Source: Aquimarina algiphila | GTDB taxonomy: Bacteria > Bacteroidota > Bacteroidia > Flavobacteriales > Flavobacteriaceae | Direction of reading: 5' to 3' | Length of the DNA: 55,788 bases | NCBI RefSeq assembly: GCF_007489275.1 | Contig: NZ_VLNR01000046.1 | Coordinates: 56,593 to 112,380, forward strand | In this document: positions 18,771-28,699 of the stretch, piece by piece | Layout: each line of letters begins with the position of its first letter | How positions within the stretch are numbered: position 1 is the stretch's first letter | Notes under the pieces: model-generated | Databases searched by the model: none | What the model was told of the DNA's origin: nothing | The model's input: the letters and a program-made list of their open reading frames with translations, nothing else | Position numbers and translations under genes: made by a program

Positions 18771-20453
18771 ATGTTACAAAGCACATTAAAATTTTTAATA
18801 ATAACAGTCTTTATTTTTTTAGCAAGTAATTGTACCTATGAAGATGACCTTACCGGTAATCCAATACCACCTATCGAATACAAAATGTTAATTGAAAATG
18901 ATGTCCAGATAAAAATGAGAGATGGTATCTTTTTATCTGCTAATGTGTATCGACCAGATGCAGAAGGTCAATTTCCTGTAATTATGTCTTTAGGTCCTTA
19001 CGGCAAGGATGACTTACCTGCAGAATATGATCCGCAAGACGACGGTAATGTTCAAGTTTCAGAATATGCAGCGTTTGAAACCCCTGATCCTGCATATTGG
19101 GTAAAAAATGGTTATGTAGTTATTGCTGTCGACAGTCGAGGCACTGGTAAATCCCCTGGTACAGTTGTTCTATTAGAAAGTGGTGAAGCACAAGATTTTT
19201 ATGATGCTATTGAATGGGCAGGAGTTCAGAATTGGTCTTCAGGAAAAGTTGGTTTAAATGGAGTTTCATATTTTGGTCTATCTCAATGGAGAGTAGCTGC
19301 AATGAACCCTCCACATCTTAAAGCTATTATGCCTTATGAAGGGTTCACAGATATATATCGTGATGCAACATATCATGGTGGTATCTCTAGCACGTTTATT
19401 GATCTTTGGTTTAATTATAGAATACTTAGTAATCTTTCCTCAGAAAACACAGGGTATAGACACTTGCAAAATGAAATTAATAAAAATCCATTGTCAACAG
19501 CACAGGTTTATCAAGATTTGGATTTAGGGAGCACGCTATCACAAATTAAAGTTCCTGCATATGTTGCGGTAAGTATTCAGGATCATGGGCTTCATACAAG
19601 AGGTACAATCAATGGGTTCCAAAAAATCGGATCACCTAATAAATGGTTAGAACTCTTTGGGAGAAAAAAATGGGAATATTACTATTCTGAAGACGCAACT
19701 TCGAGACAAAAAATGTTCTTTGATCAATTTTTAAAAGATGAAGATTCTGGTATTTTAAATCAAGCTCCTATTCGCTATGAATTGAGAGAAGCATTTTACA
19801 AAGGATCTGTTAAAACTGCCAGTGAATGGCCTATTCTAGGAAGAGAGTTAACCAAAATGTATCTCAATGCAGAAACAATGACTATGAGTACGCATCCCAA
19901 TATTAATGAAAACACAACCTCTTATGATGCAACAGTAATTGAAGAACCAGAACTAATTACAGAAAAACAAAGGGTCATATTTAAGTATCACTTTAATGAA
20001 GATACGGATATTGTTGGAAGCATAAAACTAAATTTATTTGTAAGTTCTGATATAGCAGATGATATAGATTTGTTTGTAGGTATCCAAAAAGAGAACACTA
20101 TTGGAGAAATCATACATTTTCAAGGGCCCGCTGAAGAGAAAGGTCAGATTGCTTCAGGTTGGCTACGCGTATCTCATCGTGCATTAGACAAAAACAAATC
20201 TACAGTAGAGATTCCATTTCACACGCATGATCATATCCAGAAAATTAGTCCAAACGAAATTGTAGAGGTACAAGTAGAGATATGGCCTACCACTGTTAAA
20301 TTTAAATCAGGAGAAATATTGAGATTAGTGATACAGGGAAATGATATCGTAGAATCACAAGAAGAACATAAAGGAATATTAAACAAGGGGAATACCACAA
20401 TTTATACGGGAGGAAAATATAAATCATACTTACAAATCCCGGTTCTGGAATAA
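18771..20453 (+). CDS. CocE/NonD-family hydrolase (X-Pro dipeptidyl-peptidase-like), lipoprotein
   Basis: 560 residues. Starts with a lipoprotein signal (FIFLASNC). The alpha/beta-hydrolase core carries IKMRDGIFLSANVYRP and the nucleophile elbow GVSYFGLSQW (Ser about 166), plus a C-terminal jelly-roll domain (WLRVSHR, RLVIQGND). S15/CocE enzymes cleave acyl or prolyl substrates; the natural substrate here is unknown. Upstream, TAACTTT and AAAGTTA arms at 18668-18689 could form an operator or hairpin. A terminator-like hairpin follows the gene. Confidence 0.87.
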   Translation: MLQSTLKFLIITVFIFLASNCTYEDDLTGNPIPPIEYKMLIENDVQIKMRDGIFLSANVYRPDAEGQFPVIMSLGPYGKDDLPAEYDPQDDGNVQVSEYAAFETPDPAYWVKNGYVVIAVDSRGTGKSPGTVVLLESGEAQDFYDAIEWAGVQNWSSGKVGLNGVSYFGLSQWRVAAMNPPHLKAIMPYEGFTDIYRDATYHGGISSTFIDLWFNYRILSNLSSENTGYRHLQNEINKNPLSTAQVYQDLDLGSTLSQIKVPAYVAVSIQDHGLHTRGTINGFQKIGSPNKWLELFGRKKWEYYYSEDATSRQKMFFDQFLKDEDSGILNQAPIRYELREAFYKGSVKTASEWPILGRELTKMYLNAETMTMSTHPNINENTTSYDATVIEEPELITEKQRVIFKYHFNEDTDIVGSIKLNLFVSSDIADDIDLFVGIQKENTIGEIIHFQGPAEEKGQIASGWLRVSHRALDKNKSTVEIPFHTHDHIQKISPNEIVEVQVEIWPTTVKFKSGEILRLVIQGNDIVESQEEHKGILNKGNTTIYTGGKYKSYLQIPVLE

Positions 20454-20473
20454 CTAAAAATACCTTATATAAG

Positions 20474-20500
20474 AGACCCCGAGCAAAATATTCGGGGTCT
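20474..20500. terminator. Hairpin after the CocE-like gene
   Basis: AGACCCCGA (20474-20482) pairs with TCGGGGTCT (20492-20500). The T-tract after it is weak (TAAATA), so it may terminate imperfectly. Confidence 0.65.
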
Positions 20501-20549
20501 TAAATAAAGTAACCATTTCTTCAATAACAACATATATAAAGTATTCCTT

Positions 20550-21137
20550 ATGATAAAAAGAGTTGAAGCATATTGTGAAAAAATATTACAAAAAAATTGT
20601 AAACAATTACCTTTTCATAATCTGGAACACACACAAGATGTAGTATTAAATGTGCTGCTTATTTCTAGAGAATTAAAACTTACTGAGGAAGAAATTGAAT
20701 GGCTTACCATAGCTGCATGGTTTCATGATACTGGATATAGTATTTGTTATAAAAACCATGAAAAAGAAAGCATGAATATTGCCAAAAAGTTTTTGATTAA
20801 AGAAGGAATGTCAAAAAAACATATTGATACAATTTGCAATTGTATTGAAGCTACAAAAGTACCTCAAATACCTAAGACCAAATTAGCACAAGTACTTTGC
20901 GATGCTGATTTAATGCATATTGGAACTCCTTCTTTTTTTTATAGAAACCCATTGTTAAGAAAAGAATGGGGTATCTATTTCAACTACCATATCAATGATT
21001 TTGAATGGTATATGATTAATAAAGAATTTCTTGAAAACCATGACTTCTGGACCACTTATGGTAAAAATATCTTAGAGAAAGGTAAAAATAATAACTTAGA
21101 AAAATTAATCAGAATTTTAGGACACCATAAATTATAA
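20550..21137 (+). CDS. HD-domain phosphohydrolase-like protein
   Basis: 195 residues. Metal-binding HD-domain residues are seen in order: HNLEHTQDV (H...H), WFHDTGYS (HD), and DADLMHIG (D). HD proteins hydrolyse nucleotides or signalling phosphates; the substrate here is unknown. No signal peptide or membrane helix is visible. The gene stands alone, after a terminator-like hairpin and 159 bp before the broken oxidoreductase. Confidence 0.82.
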   Translation: MIKRVEAYCEKILQKNCKQLPFHNLEHTQDVVLNVLLISRELKLTEEEIEWLTIAAWFHDTGYSICYKNHEKESMNIAKKFLIKEGMSKKHIDTICNCIEATKVPQIPKTKLAQVLCDADLMHIGTPSFFYRNPLLRKEWGIYFNYHINDFEWYMINKEFLENHDFWTTYGKNILEKGKNNNLEKLIRILGHHKL

Positions 21138-21296
21138 AATTAAGTCTCTTAACCCAAGAACTTATATTGAAACATAGCCTTTACTCTTAGAATCTGATAT
21201 ACTCTACAACATTTCAGGAATAGCAAACAATATTAAAACAAGAAATAAAATATGTGAACATTTTTGACGTACTTTTGATCATATCGAAAGTAAAGC

Positions 21297-22377
21297 ATGA
21301 ACGAGACGAATCTTAGCTATTGGGAATATAAGACCTGGTTATCCAATATCAATTTTACCATTATAGGAAGTGGAATTGTTGGATTATCCTGTGCTTTAAG
21401 GTTACGAACCAAATTCCCTAAAGCCAAAATCTTGATTTTAGAACGTGGGATGTTACCCAATGGAGCCAGCACAAAAAATGCAGGGTTTGCTTGTTTTGGA
21501 AGTCTATCAGAAATTTTGGATGATCTCAATTCACATACTGAAGCAGAAGTACTTCGGCTTATCCAAAAAAGATATCAGGGGCTTCAGTTATTACGCCAAC
21601 ACTTAGGAGATCAAATTATTGATTATGTACAATATGGAGGATATGAACTTTTTACCACACATGACAAAATATTGTATGAAGATTGCCTTTCAAAAATAGA
21701 ACAAATCAACAGCCTATTAAAACCTATTTTTAAAAGTGATGTTTTCTGCAGTAAAGAGAATATTTTCAACTTTAATAACATTCAACCAAAATACATTCTT
21801 AATCAATTCGAAGGTCAGATCAATACCGGGCAAATGATGGAAGCATTACAGCAAAAAGCACAAAATTCTAATATCAAAATTCTTAATAATTGTACCGTTA
21901 CAAATTTTGAGGATAATAATACTGCTGTTGAAATAAAAACTGATAAATTTACATTTTCTACTCATAAATTATTAATTGCTACAAATGGTTTTGCTTCACA
22001 ATTAGGAATTAAGCAAGTAAAACCTGCATATCAAAGGGACATTTCATCTTGATAAAGGCTATTATTACTTTAGAAATATAGATAACAGAATTCTATTTGG
22101 AGGAGGTCGCAACTTAGATTTTAAGACAGAAGAGACTACCAATTTAGGCCAAACCCAATTGATTCAACAGAAGCTAGAAGAGATTTTACATGAGGTTATT
22201 TTACCTGATACCAAATTTGAGATTGATCGTAGATGGAGTGGAATTATGGGAGTTGGAGATCAAAAAAAATCTATAATCAAACCATTATCACAGCATGTTT
22301 TTTGTGGTGTACGTCAAGGCGGAATGGGTGTTGCTATAGGGAGTCTAGTTGGCACAGAATTAGCAGATCTTTTATAA
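21297..22377 (+). pseudogene. FAD-dependent oxidoreductase (DAO family), frameshifted
   Basis: The first part (21297-22052, 251 codons) has the FAD-binding start TIIGSGIVGLSCALRL and the DAO cap pattern GASTKNAGFACFG. It reads normally to about 22020 (QVKPA), then runs into a stop. The rest of the enzyme is in the next frame (positions 1 mod 3), where CTG at 22024 starts LHIKGTFHLDKGYYYFRNID and continues through IDRRWSGIMGVG to ELADLL at 22377. The residues normally between KPA and this LHIKG segment (in family members about 15-20, including R-x-Q) are absent, so a deletion with frameshift is likely near 22020-22027. mtgA starts 17 bp downstream. Confidence 0.8.
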
Positions 22378-22394
22378 GTTAAATTTATTGAGTT

Positions 22395-23072
22395 ATGCAA
22401 AAAACACTCCGTTTTATCGTTAAAAGCAGTATGGCATTTATTATACTAAGTGTCTTCTGGGTACTGATATATAAATGGATTAATGTCCCTGCCACTCCAT
22501 TAATGGTCATACGAAAATGGCAATCCGACAATGAATATGTCATTAAACATCAATGGGTACAATTATCAAAAATTTCTACTCATTTACAATTGGCTGTTAT
22601 CTGCAGTGAAGACCAACGATTTGTTGAACATAATGGCTTTGATAAAAAAGCAATTGAAAAAGCGATGGCCGAGCATAAATCAGGGAAACGATTACGTGGT
22701 GCCAGTACTATTTCTCAACAAACTGCCAAAAATGTATTCTTATGGCCACATCGCAGTTGGGTACGAAAAGGGTTTGAAACCTATTTTACATTTTTAATTG
22801 AAACCTTTTGGAGTAAAGAACGTATCCTTGAAGTATATCTTAATAGCATCGAAATGGGTAACGGGATTTATGGTGCGCAAGCAGCGTCACAATTTTGGTT
22901 TAATACCTCTGCCATTGCACTTAATCGAGATCAGGCAACTGCAATTGCAGCAATCCTTCCTAATCCAATAAAATTTCTAGCAAATCCAGCTTCTGGATAT
23001 ATTCAAAAAAGAAAACGATGGATTACTATACAAATGCGTAATTATGGTACTTTAGTGCTTAAAGATGAGTAA
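22395..23072 (+). CDS. mtgA: Monofunctional peptidoglycan glycosyltransferase
   Basis: GT51 enzyme that polymerises lipid II into glycan strands on the periplasmic side. 225 residues, one N-terminal membrane helix (about 8-28). Donor- and acceptor-site motifs are seen: SEDQRFVEHNGFD (catalytic Glu), RGASTISQQTAKNVFLW and RILEVYLNSIEMGNGIYG. It has no transpeptidase domain, as expected. It follows the broken oxidoreductase closely. Confidence 0.93.
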   Translation: MQKTLRFIVKSSMAFIILSVFWVLIYKWINVPATPLMVIRKWQSDNEYVIKHQWVQLSKISTHLQLAVICSEDQRFVEHNGFDKKAIEKAMAEHKSGKRLRGASTISQQTAKNVFLWPHRSWVRKGFETYFTFLIETFWSKERILEVYLNSIEMGNGIYGAQAASQFWFNTSAIALNRDQATAIAAILPNPIKFLANPASGYIQKRKRWITIQMRNYGTLVLKDE

Positions 23073-23167
23073 AAGGTCTATTTGAGATATTTGACGAACC
23101 CCCCTATGCTTAGCTACCCTCTTTATTTTCTATTAAAACCCAAAATTGATTAAAATCAGAATACATT

Positions 23168-23623
23168 ATGATTGCTAACCGGATTAAATCAGTACTATTA
23201 GATCAATGTCAAAACTATGTAAATGAGCGATTACATCGTATTCAAAAAACCATTGAAGGTATTCAGGAATCTCTAACTTCTGAAACCAAAAGTACTGCTG
23301 GAGATAAACACGAAACAGGTCGCGCTATGTTACAATTAGAACGTGAAAAAGCAGGTGCGCAATTAGCAGAAGTGCAAAAATTGCAAGAAATTTTGGCAAA
23401 AATTACCCTTTCTTCTTCAGAACATATTCGATTAGGAAGCTTAGTGATGACTTCTCAAGCTCATTATTTTATAAGTATTTCTGTTGGAAAGTTATCTGTA
23501 GAAAACAAATCCTATTATGCAATTGCAGCCAACTCACCCATCGGAAAATTGCTGTTGGGAAAAGCTATTGGGGACACCTTTAGCTTTAATGGAAGTAAAG
23601 TTTTGATAGCAAAAGTCTATTAA
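23168..23623 (+). CDS. GreA/GreB-related protein
   Basis: 151 residues. The N-terminal part is predicted helical (RLHRIQKTIEGIQE ... QLEREKAGAQLAEVQKLQEIL), like a short coiled-coil finger. The C-terminus has AIAANSPIGKLLLGKAIGD, the GreA-like SPIG-x-LLGK signature. Gre factors rescue backtracked RNA polymerase. Acidic tip residues at the middle (SLTSETKSTAGDKHETG) are not the exact GreA pattern, so transcript cleavage is not assured. Confidence 0.72.
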   Translation: MIANRIKSVLLDQCQNYVNERLHRIQKTIEGIQESLTSETKSTAGDKHETGRAMLQLEREKAGAQLAEVQKLQEILAKITLSSSEHIRLGSLVMTSQAHYFISISVGKLSVENKSYYAIAANSPIGKLLLGKAIGDTFSFNGSKVLIAKVY

Positions 23624-23640
23624 TATCAGCCGTTCTTAAT

Positions 23641-23700
23641 AAAGAAATAACATAACCATAATCTCGGTTACCCCAGCAATTTATTTCTTTCATTTTTATT
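23641..23700 (+). terminator. Hairpin with inner stem after the Gre-like gene
   Basis: AAAGAAATAA (23641-23650) pairs perfectly with TTATTTCTTT (23681-23690), followed by CATTTTTATT. Within the loop AACC and GGTT can pair. It could terminate transcription or be a structured leader for the channel gene. Confidence 0.55.
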
Positions 23701-23777
23701 GTTTACTTTGGTAGTCATGAGATAATTACTTTTTGTTGTTATTAAAAACACCAACCAAAAACATTCTAACATATACC

Positions 23778-25718
23778 ATGCAAGCAAATTTTAAAGACAA
23801 ACTAAGGTACCGTTTTGAGAAGTATCTTAACCGAGGGGGATCCTCAATTTTCGTAAGTTTATTTGTAGTTTTTATAGTCCTATTCACCCTAATGGTCTTT
23901 TTAAGATGGATTATGATATCCCTATGGCCAGAATTAGCTTATACAGATAGTTTTTTTGATGACATCTGGCTTACTTGGTTACAGATGACTGATCCCGGTA
24001 ATATGAATCAGGACAATGTTGCTCCAACCTGGTTAAAAATTACTACAATTTTATCGGGAGTTATTGGAGTAGTAATTTTATCGATGTTAATTGCCTTTAT
24101 TACAACAGCCTTAGAAAAAGTATTCTACAATTTTAGAAAAGGTAGAGGAAAAGTAATAGAAGAGAATCATACCTTAATACTGGGTTGGAATGAAAGAGTA
24201 GTAGATATTATAAGAGAATTAATTCTGGCAAATGAAAGCGAAAGCTATGCCTCTATAGTTATTCTTTCTGATGAGGATAAGGAAGAAATGGACGATTTAA
24301 TTGCTAAACGAATTCCAGATAAAAAGACAACAAGTATTATCACCACCACCGGGGATTATGCTAATATCAATGAATTAAAAAGGGTTAGTATAAAAGCCGC
24401 AAAATCTGTTATTTTATTAGCAAACTGTTCAGAAAGTGCTTTTCAGGATGAAAAAATAAATTCTGATGTCCAGTCAGTAAAATCTATAATGGCTATTATT
24501 TCATGTCAGGACGGGAAAAACGAATTACCAATCATTGCAGAAATTTTTAATGAGGATAAAAGAGAACTCATTGGTTATTTTCATGACGAAAATATTATTG
24601 CTTTGGACTCCTGGGAAATTATGGGTAAACTATTGGTACAAACCTCATTGACTAGTGGTCTTGAAATGGTATATAATGAAATTCTATCATTTGATGGTTG
24701 TGAAATTTATTTCTATGAAAGTAATTGGAATAACATCAGTTTTGGTGATTTGCCACTCCACTTTAAGGACGGAATTCCTTTGGGGGTATATAATGAAGAA
24801 GACGGAATGACACTTCGCCCTGGAAGAGATTACAAAATGAAATCAGAAGATCAGATCATTATTCTTGCAGAAGACGATTCAACTATCAATTTTGAAACAC
24901 AATCGATTCATGAATTTTCCAAAATTGAACTAATAGACACCAAATTAGAGCAGGGTCAAAAGTCTATTCTAATATTAGGTTGGCATAGTGTAGCAGAGAT
25001 ATTTATCAGTGAATCTGCCGATTATCTTACAGAAGGATCTTCTTTTGATATCTATTTCAAGAATCCAAATGAGGAATTTATCAATCGTGTAGAGGAGCTC
25101 AAAACAATATATTCAGAATTTAAAATTACCCTAACCGATGCAGATCCGTTATTAATGGATAGCCTTCAGGCAACTAATCCATTTGATTATGATAATATTA
25201 TCATTCTATCACAAGAGTTTAATGAACAACGAGCAGACAGAATTGATTCTGATACCCTGATTATTCTTTTACTCTTAAGAAAAATTAAAATGGCTACGCC
25301 AGATGTGCATACAAAAATTATCACACAGGTTCTTAATTCTGACAATCAGGAAATCATTACACAAACTGATGTAGATGATTTTATCATTAGTAATAAGTTA
25401 ATCACCATGATTTTGGCACAATTGAGTGAGGAGCCTTTGATTATGAAATTCTACGAAGATATATTTTCTGAAGACGGAAGTGAGATTTATGTAAAGTCCA
25501 TTCAATTATATACTAATCAATTTCCCCTTAAAACAACTTTTGGTGACTTGATTGGATTAGCCGATTTGCGTGATGAAATTTGCCTTGGAATTAGAAAAGG
25601 TAATCAAAGTAAAAATGCAGATGAGAATTTTGGGGTAACCTTAAATCTGGATAAGAACCAAGTTATTGAGTTGGATAAAGATGATTTTTTAGTTGTATTA
25701 TCAGAAGATGAATTGTAA
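23778..25718 (+). CDS. CASTOR/POLLUX-type (DMI1-like) ion channel with two RCK domains
   Basis: 646 residues. I use ATG 23778 (MQANFKDKLRYRFEKYLNRG); upstream only a TTG extension exists. Two or three membrane helices at about 20-55 and 90-120 flank the pore segment TWLQMTDPGNMNQD, whose TDPGNM resembles the ADSGNH selectivity filter of CASTOR/POLLUX. Two TrkA-like RCK modules follow (LILGWNERVVDIIREL; later ILILGWHSVAEIFI). Cation transport is a family-level inference. The pore region is clear; the permeant ion is not. Confidence 0.82.
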   Translation: MQANFKDKLRYRFEKYLNRGGSSIFVSLFVVFIVLFTLMVFLRWIMISLWPELAYTDSFFDDIWLTWLQMTDPGNMNQDNVAPTWLKITTILSGVIGVVILSMLIAFITTALEKVFYNFRKGRGKVIEENHTLILGWNERVVDIIRELILANESESYASIVILSDEDKEEMDDLIAKRIPDKKTTSIITTTGDYANINELKRVSIKAAKSVILLANCSESAFQDEKINSDVQSVKSIMAIISCQDGKNELPIIAEIFNEDKRELIGYFHDENIIALDSWEIMGKLLVQTSLTSGLEMVYNEILSFDGCEIYFYESNWNNISFGDLPLHFKDGIPLGVYNEEDGMTLRPGRDYKMKSEDQIIILAEDDSTINFETQSIHEFSKIELIDTKLEQGQKSILILGWHSVAEIFISESADYLTEGSSFDIYFKNPNEEFINRVEELKTIYSEFKITLTDADPLLMDSLQATNPFDYDNIIILSQEFNEQRADRIDSDTLIILLLLRKIKMATPDVHTKIITQVLNSDNQEIITQTDVDDFIISNKLITMILAQLSEEPLIMKFYEDIFSEDGSEIYVKSIQLYTNQFPLKTTFGDLIGLADLRDEICLGIRKGNQSKNADENFGVTLNLDKNQVIELDKDDFLVVLSEDEL

Positions 25719-25872
25719 CATCTTTCTTTACAGATTCATTTTTGAGGTAAAATAATAGGACCAAAAACATTGGGCTAAACTGTACTATTTTTCACACATT
25801 CTTAACATATAAATTCAGTTAATTTTTTTCATAATAATTAGATTTACTTACTAATCTTAAAACCTAATTATT

Positions 25873-27204
25873 ATGAAAAAACTACTATTTATTTTATTAT
25901 TATTTGGCATTAGTCTAAATAATTATTCTCAAGAAATTCAAATCATTGATGAAGTATTTGAATCTAATGAGGTTTGTAAAAAGAGTTTCAAAATTAGAAT
26001 CAAAAATAACGATGGGAGAGTACAACGAGTTGATATCATCGTTACTAGAAATAAGCTTGAAACTGCTGGTGACAACCCTACTCTTATACCTATTTACCAA
26101 CATTCTTTTAGACATAGAGCTAGTATTTATGACACACCTGTAATTAATGTTTCTGACTTTAATTACTATGATATTAAGGTTGTAGCTTATCGAAAACGTA
26201 TTTCCAGCGGTGCTAGTTGGCGTAAAGATTTAAAATTATTTAGGTGTAATCTTGATGGTTTTAAGAAATATCTGCTCGAACCAAGGGGGGAGACAGAGGA
26301 AAGTGCTATAAGCAATCAATGTAAAAACTCTAATCCATTAGTAGAAAACATTAATCTATTGTCACCTGTACAGTTGAAAGTAGAAAGGGTTTACCGTATG
26401 AATATACGAGGTATAGGAACTTATTATTGGAATGTAAAGAGTGCCTCTAGTATTGCTAATCAGTTTTCACCTTACGCAACTGGAAGCCCCGAAGTATTTG
26501 GACCAATATCAATAACTTGTAATGATAATGGTGGTGGCCCTGATCCTGTAGATACTAGTGATTACAATCTACAACTTCTTGATTCTGATGTTTTTGTTTA
26601 CAGCTCTTGCGTAACATGTCCTTCGCAATTAAACATATTAAACCCTAACTTTGCAGGAGGAACATTTCCTATCAATAAACATTTAATGACTACAGAAGGA
26701 AATACCGTTCAGACCCAATTTTTAATTAAAAATGTTGGTAGAACAGCATCTAAACCAACTAAAATTAATTTTTATCTTTCCGATAATTACAATAGTCTTT
26801 TCGGTATTAAGGCAAATAATAAAACAATAAATCTGCCAAGTTTAAAATCTGGTGATGAATTTATTGTTAATCCAATATTTACAATATCGGATTTCGGTCG
26901 TCAACCAGGTAAATATTATTTAGTAATTGATGTAGAACCAGAAAGCAACGATTCTAACAATAGTAATAATTTTGTAAGTATTCCTATGGAAGTGAAATCG
27001 GGTATTGGTAGAGGTAAAAATAGTTTTTTCTTGAACGAAAGCCCTTTAAACTCTTATATAGTAAGAGTTTACACATTTAGTGGTCTTTTAAAATCAACTC
27101 ATTTAGTAAGAAATAGAATTGAAGAAAAAAAGGTCATTAGCAAACTACCAAAAGGTTTATTTATCATTAAAAACGATAAAGAAACATATAAAATAACTAA
27201 TTAA
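25873..27204 (+). CDS. Secreted CARDB-domain protein with C-terminal sorting-like domain
   Basis: 443 residues; signal peptide MKKLLFILLLFGISLNNYSQ. A central region holds repeated Cys and beta-strand-like segments; a CARDB-like cell-adhesion domain is seen at about 280-370 (LIKNVGRTASKPTKINFYLS, VEPESNDSNNSNN). The last 70 residues (YIVRVYTFSGLLKSTHLV ... LPKGLFIIKN) resemble the T9SS type-A sorting domain although the usual YPNP is missing. Surface adhesion or scaffold role inferred. Confidence 0.7.
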   Translation: MKKLLFILLLFGISLNNYSQEIQIIDEVFESNEVCKKSFKIRIKNNDGRVQRVDIIVTRNKLETAGDNPTLIPIYQHSFRHRASIYDTPVINVSDFNYYDIKVVAYRKRISSGASWRKDLKLFRCNLDGFKKYLLEPRGETEESAISNQCKNSNPLVENINLLSPVQLKVERVYRMNIRGIGTYYWNVKSASSIANQFSPYATGSPEVFGPISITCNDNGGGPDPVDTSDYNLQLLDSDVFVYSSCVTCPSQLNILNPNFAGGTFPINKHLMTTEGNTVQTQFLIKNVGRTASKPTKINFYLSDNYNSLFGIKANNKTINLPSLKSGDEFIVNPIFTISDFGRQPGKYYLVIDVEPESNDSNNSNNFVSIPMEVKSGIGRGKNSFFLNESPLNSYIVRVYTFSGLLKSTHLVRNRIEEKKVISKLPKGLFIIKNDKETYKITN

Positions 27205-27216
27205 AAGAATCTTCAT

Positions 27217-27266
27217 AAAAAGACCTATCCAAAAAACATTTTTTTAGACAGGTCTTTTACTTTTTT
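27217..27266 (+). terminator. Terminator after the CARDB protein
   Basis: AAAAGACCT (27217-27225) pairs with AGGTCTTTT (27250-27258), followed by a T-rich tract. The loop is long (24 nt). Confidence 0.7.
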
Positions 27267-27330
27267 TGATCAAATCTTCTAAGAAATAGCATACAAAAAG
27301 GATTTTAATTAAATTGCTACCTCATAAATC

Positions 27331-28281
27331 ATGAATGCTATGAAAAAGATTTCAGTATTAGTCCTTATAGGGATATTACTTTTTTCGTGTAAACCTTATC
27401 AAAACACTGAAGTTAGAAAAAACCAGATCACCTATGAAGGTTTTAGGGCAGATCAAAGATTATACCCTACCGATGATGGTCTAATAAAATATATAGATAG
27501 AGGAAAAGGACCTGCAATTGTATTATTACATGGGGTTCCTACATCGGGTTGGTTATATCGTAAAATGATAGATCCATTAGTTGCCAACGGATATCGCGTA
27601 ATCGTTCCAGATATGCTTGGATATGGATCGAGTGATTCTCCAGAGGGGTTTGAGATTTATAATGCAGAAAATCATGCAAAACGCTTACTACAACTTATGG
27701 AAGCATTAGGAGAGGATACCTGGACTCATGTTATGCATGATGCCGGAGGGTTATGGACCTGGGAATTAATGAAACAAGCTCCTGAGAAAATTGAAAACCT
27801 TATTGTCCTTAATACCATTATTTATGAAGCAGGGTTTTATCCTCCTGTACGTATGAAACCAGGTGGTCTGGCCAAGACGGCAATGTGGGGCTATAGAAAT
27901 GGAGTAACAACTAATACGTTATTAAAAAACTTATTTGATCAGGGCCTAAAGGAGAATACCTTAAATCAATTAGATGTCGAAGGATATAAAACACCTCTTC
28001 TAGAAGGTAAAACCAATGCTATGTACTACTTTTTTAGTCAAACATGCAATGATTTACCTGATTACTCAGACGTTTTTGAAAATATCGATATTCCCGTATC
28101 TGTAATATGGGGAATACATGACACTATGCTACAATGGCCTCCACAACAGACCAGAGCGGCTAATGCGTTAAAAGTGAATAGTGAAGACATCCATTTTATA
28201 GATGAGAAACATTTTTTACAGGAAACCAAAGCAAAAGAAATTACATATAAAATTGTCAATTTCTTAACTAAAGAAGACTAA
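27331..28281 (+). CDS. Alpha/beta hydrolase lipoprotein (haloalkane dehalogenase / epoxide hydrolase-like)
   Basis: 316 residues, with a lipobox (LIGILLFSC). The oxyanion motif is LLHGVPTSG, and the nucleophile elbow is VMHDAGG, where Asp (about 137) replaces Ser. An Asp nucleophile points to the haloalkane dehalogenase/epoxide hydrolase group. The acid and base region includes WGIHDTMLQW and DEKHFLQ. The start could be three codons later (MKKISVL). Substrate is unknown. A 4-bp gap separates its stop from the opposite-strand small gene. Confidence 0.83.
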   Translation: MNAMKKISVLVLIGILLFSCKPYQNTEVRKNQITYEGFRADQRLYPTDDGLIKYIDRGKGPAIVLLHGVPTSGWLYRKMIDPLVANGYRVIVPDMLGYGSSDSPEGFEIYNAENHAKRLLQLMEALGEDTWTHVMHDAGGLWTWELMKQAPEKIENLIVLNTIIYEAGFYPPVRMKPGGLAKTAMWGYRNGVTTNTLLKNLFDQGLKENTLNQLDVEGYKTPLLEGKTNAMYYFFSQTCNDLPDYSDVFENIDIPVSVIWGIHDTMLQWPPQQTRAANALKVNSEDIHFIDEKHFLQETKAKEITYKIVNFLTKED

Positions 28282-28285
28282 AATA

Positions 28286-28639
28286 TCAGTTAAGAGGCAA
28301 ATTATTCATCCAGTTTTGCAGCTCTACTTTATAGATAGTCCCATTAATGAGTTCCTGTATTTGAAGAAGTTCTTCCTTATTTACGGCAAGATCTATTTTA
28401 TCCGAAGGTGTATTTAATAATAAAGATCTGCAATGTTGAGTATCTTTACATTGACTACAACATTGGGATTGAAGAGTGGTTATACAAGCACTAGAAAAAT
28501 CTTTTAGCTCATTTAGAGAAAGTAAAAAACCAATATCCTTAAACACCAATTGAACTCTGGGTATTGAAATGTGATTTTCTTGTTTCCAAAAGAAAGAAAT
28601 ACCTAACTCATTACTGTAAATTTTATCTATAGCACTCAT
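28286..28639 (-). CDS. Small Cys-rich hypothetical protein
   Basis: 117 residues without signal peptide. The middle has QCCSQCKDTQHC, five Cys and one His in 12 residues, likely a metal site, and SDKIDLAVNKEELLQIQELI follows. I recall related flavobacterial proteins but no named family. It lies downstream of recJ (61 bp), same strand. Confidence 0.65.
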   Translation of the reverse strand: MSAIDKIYSNELGISFFWKQENHISIPRVQLVFKDIGFLLSLNELKDFSSACITTLQSQCCSQCKDTQHCRSLLLNTPSDKIDLAVNKEELLQIQELINGTIYKVELQNWMNNLPLN

Positions 28640-28699
28640 CCCGATACATATTTACATCAAAAATAACAACTATTTATAATAAATCTAAATAAAAATAAG

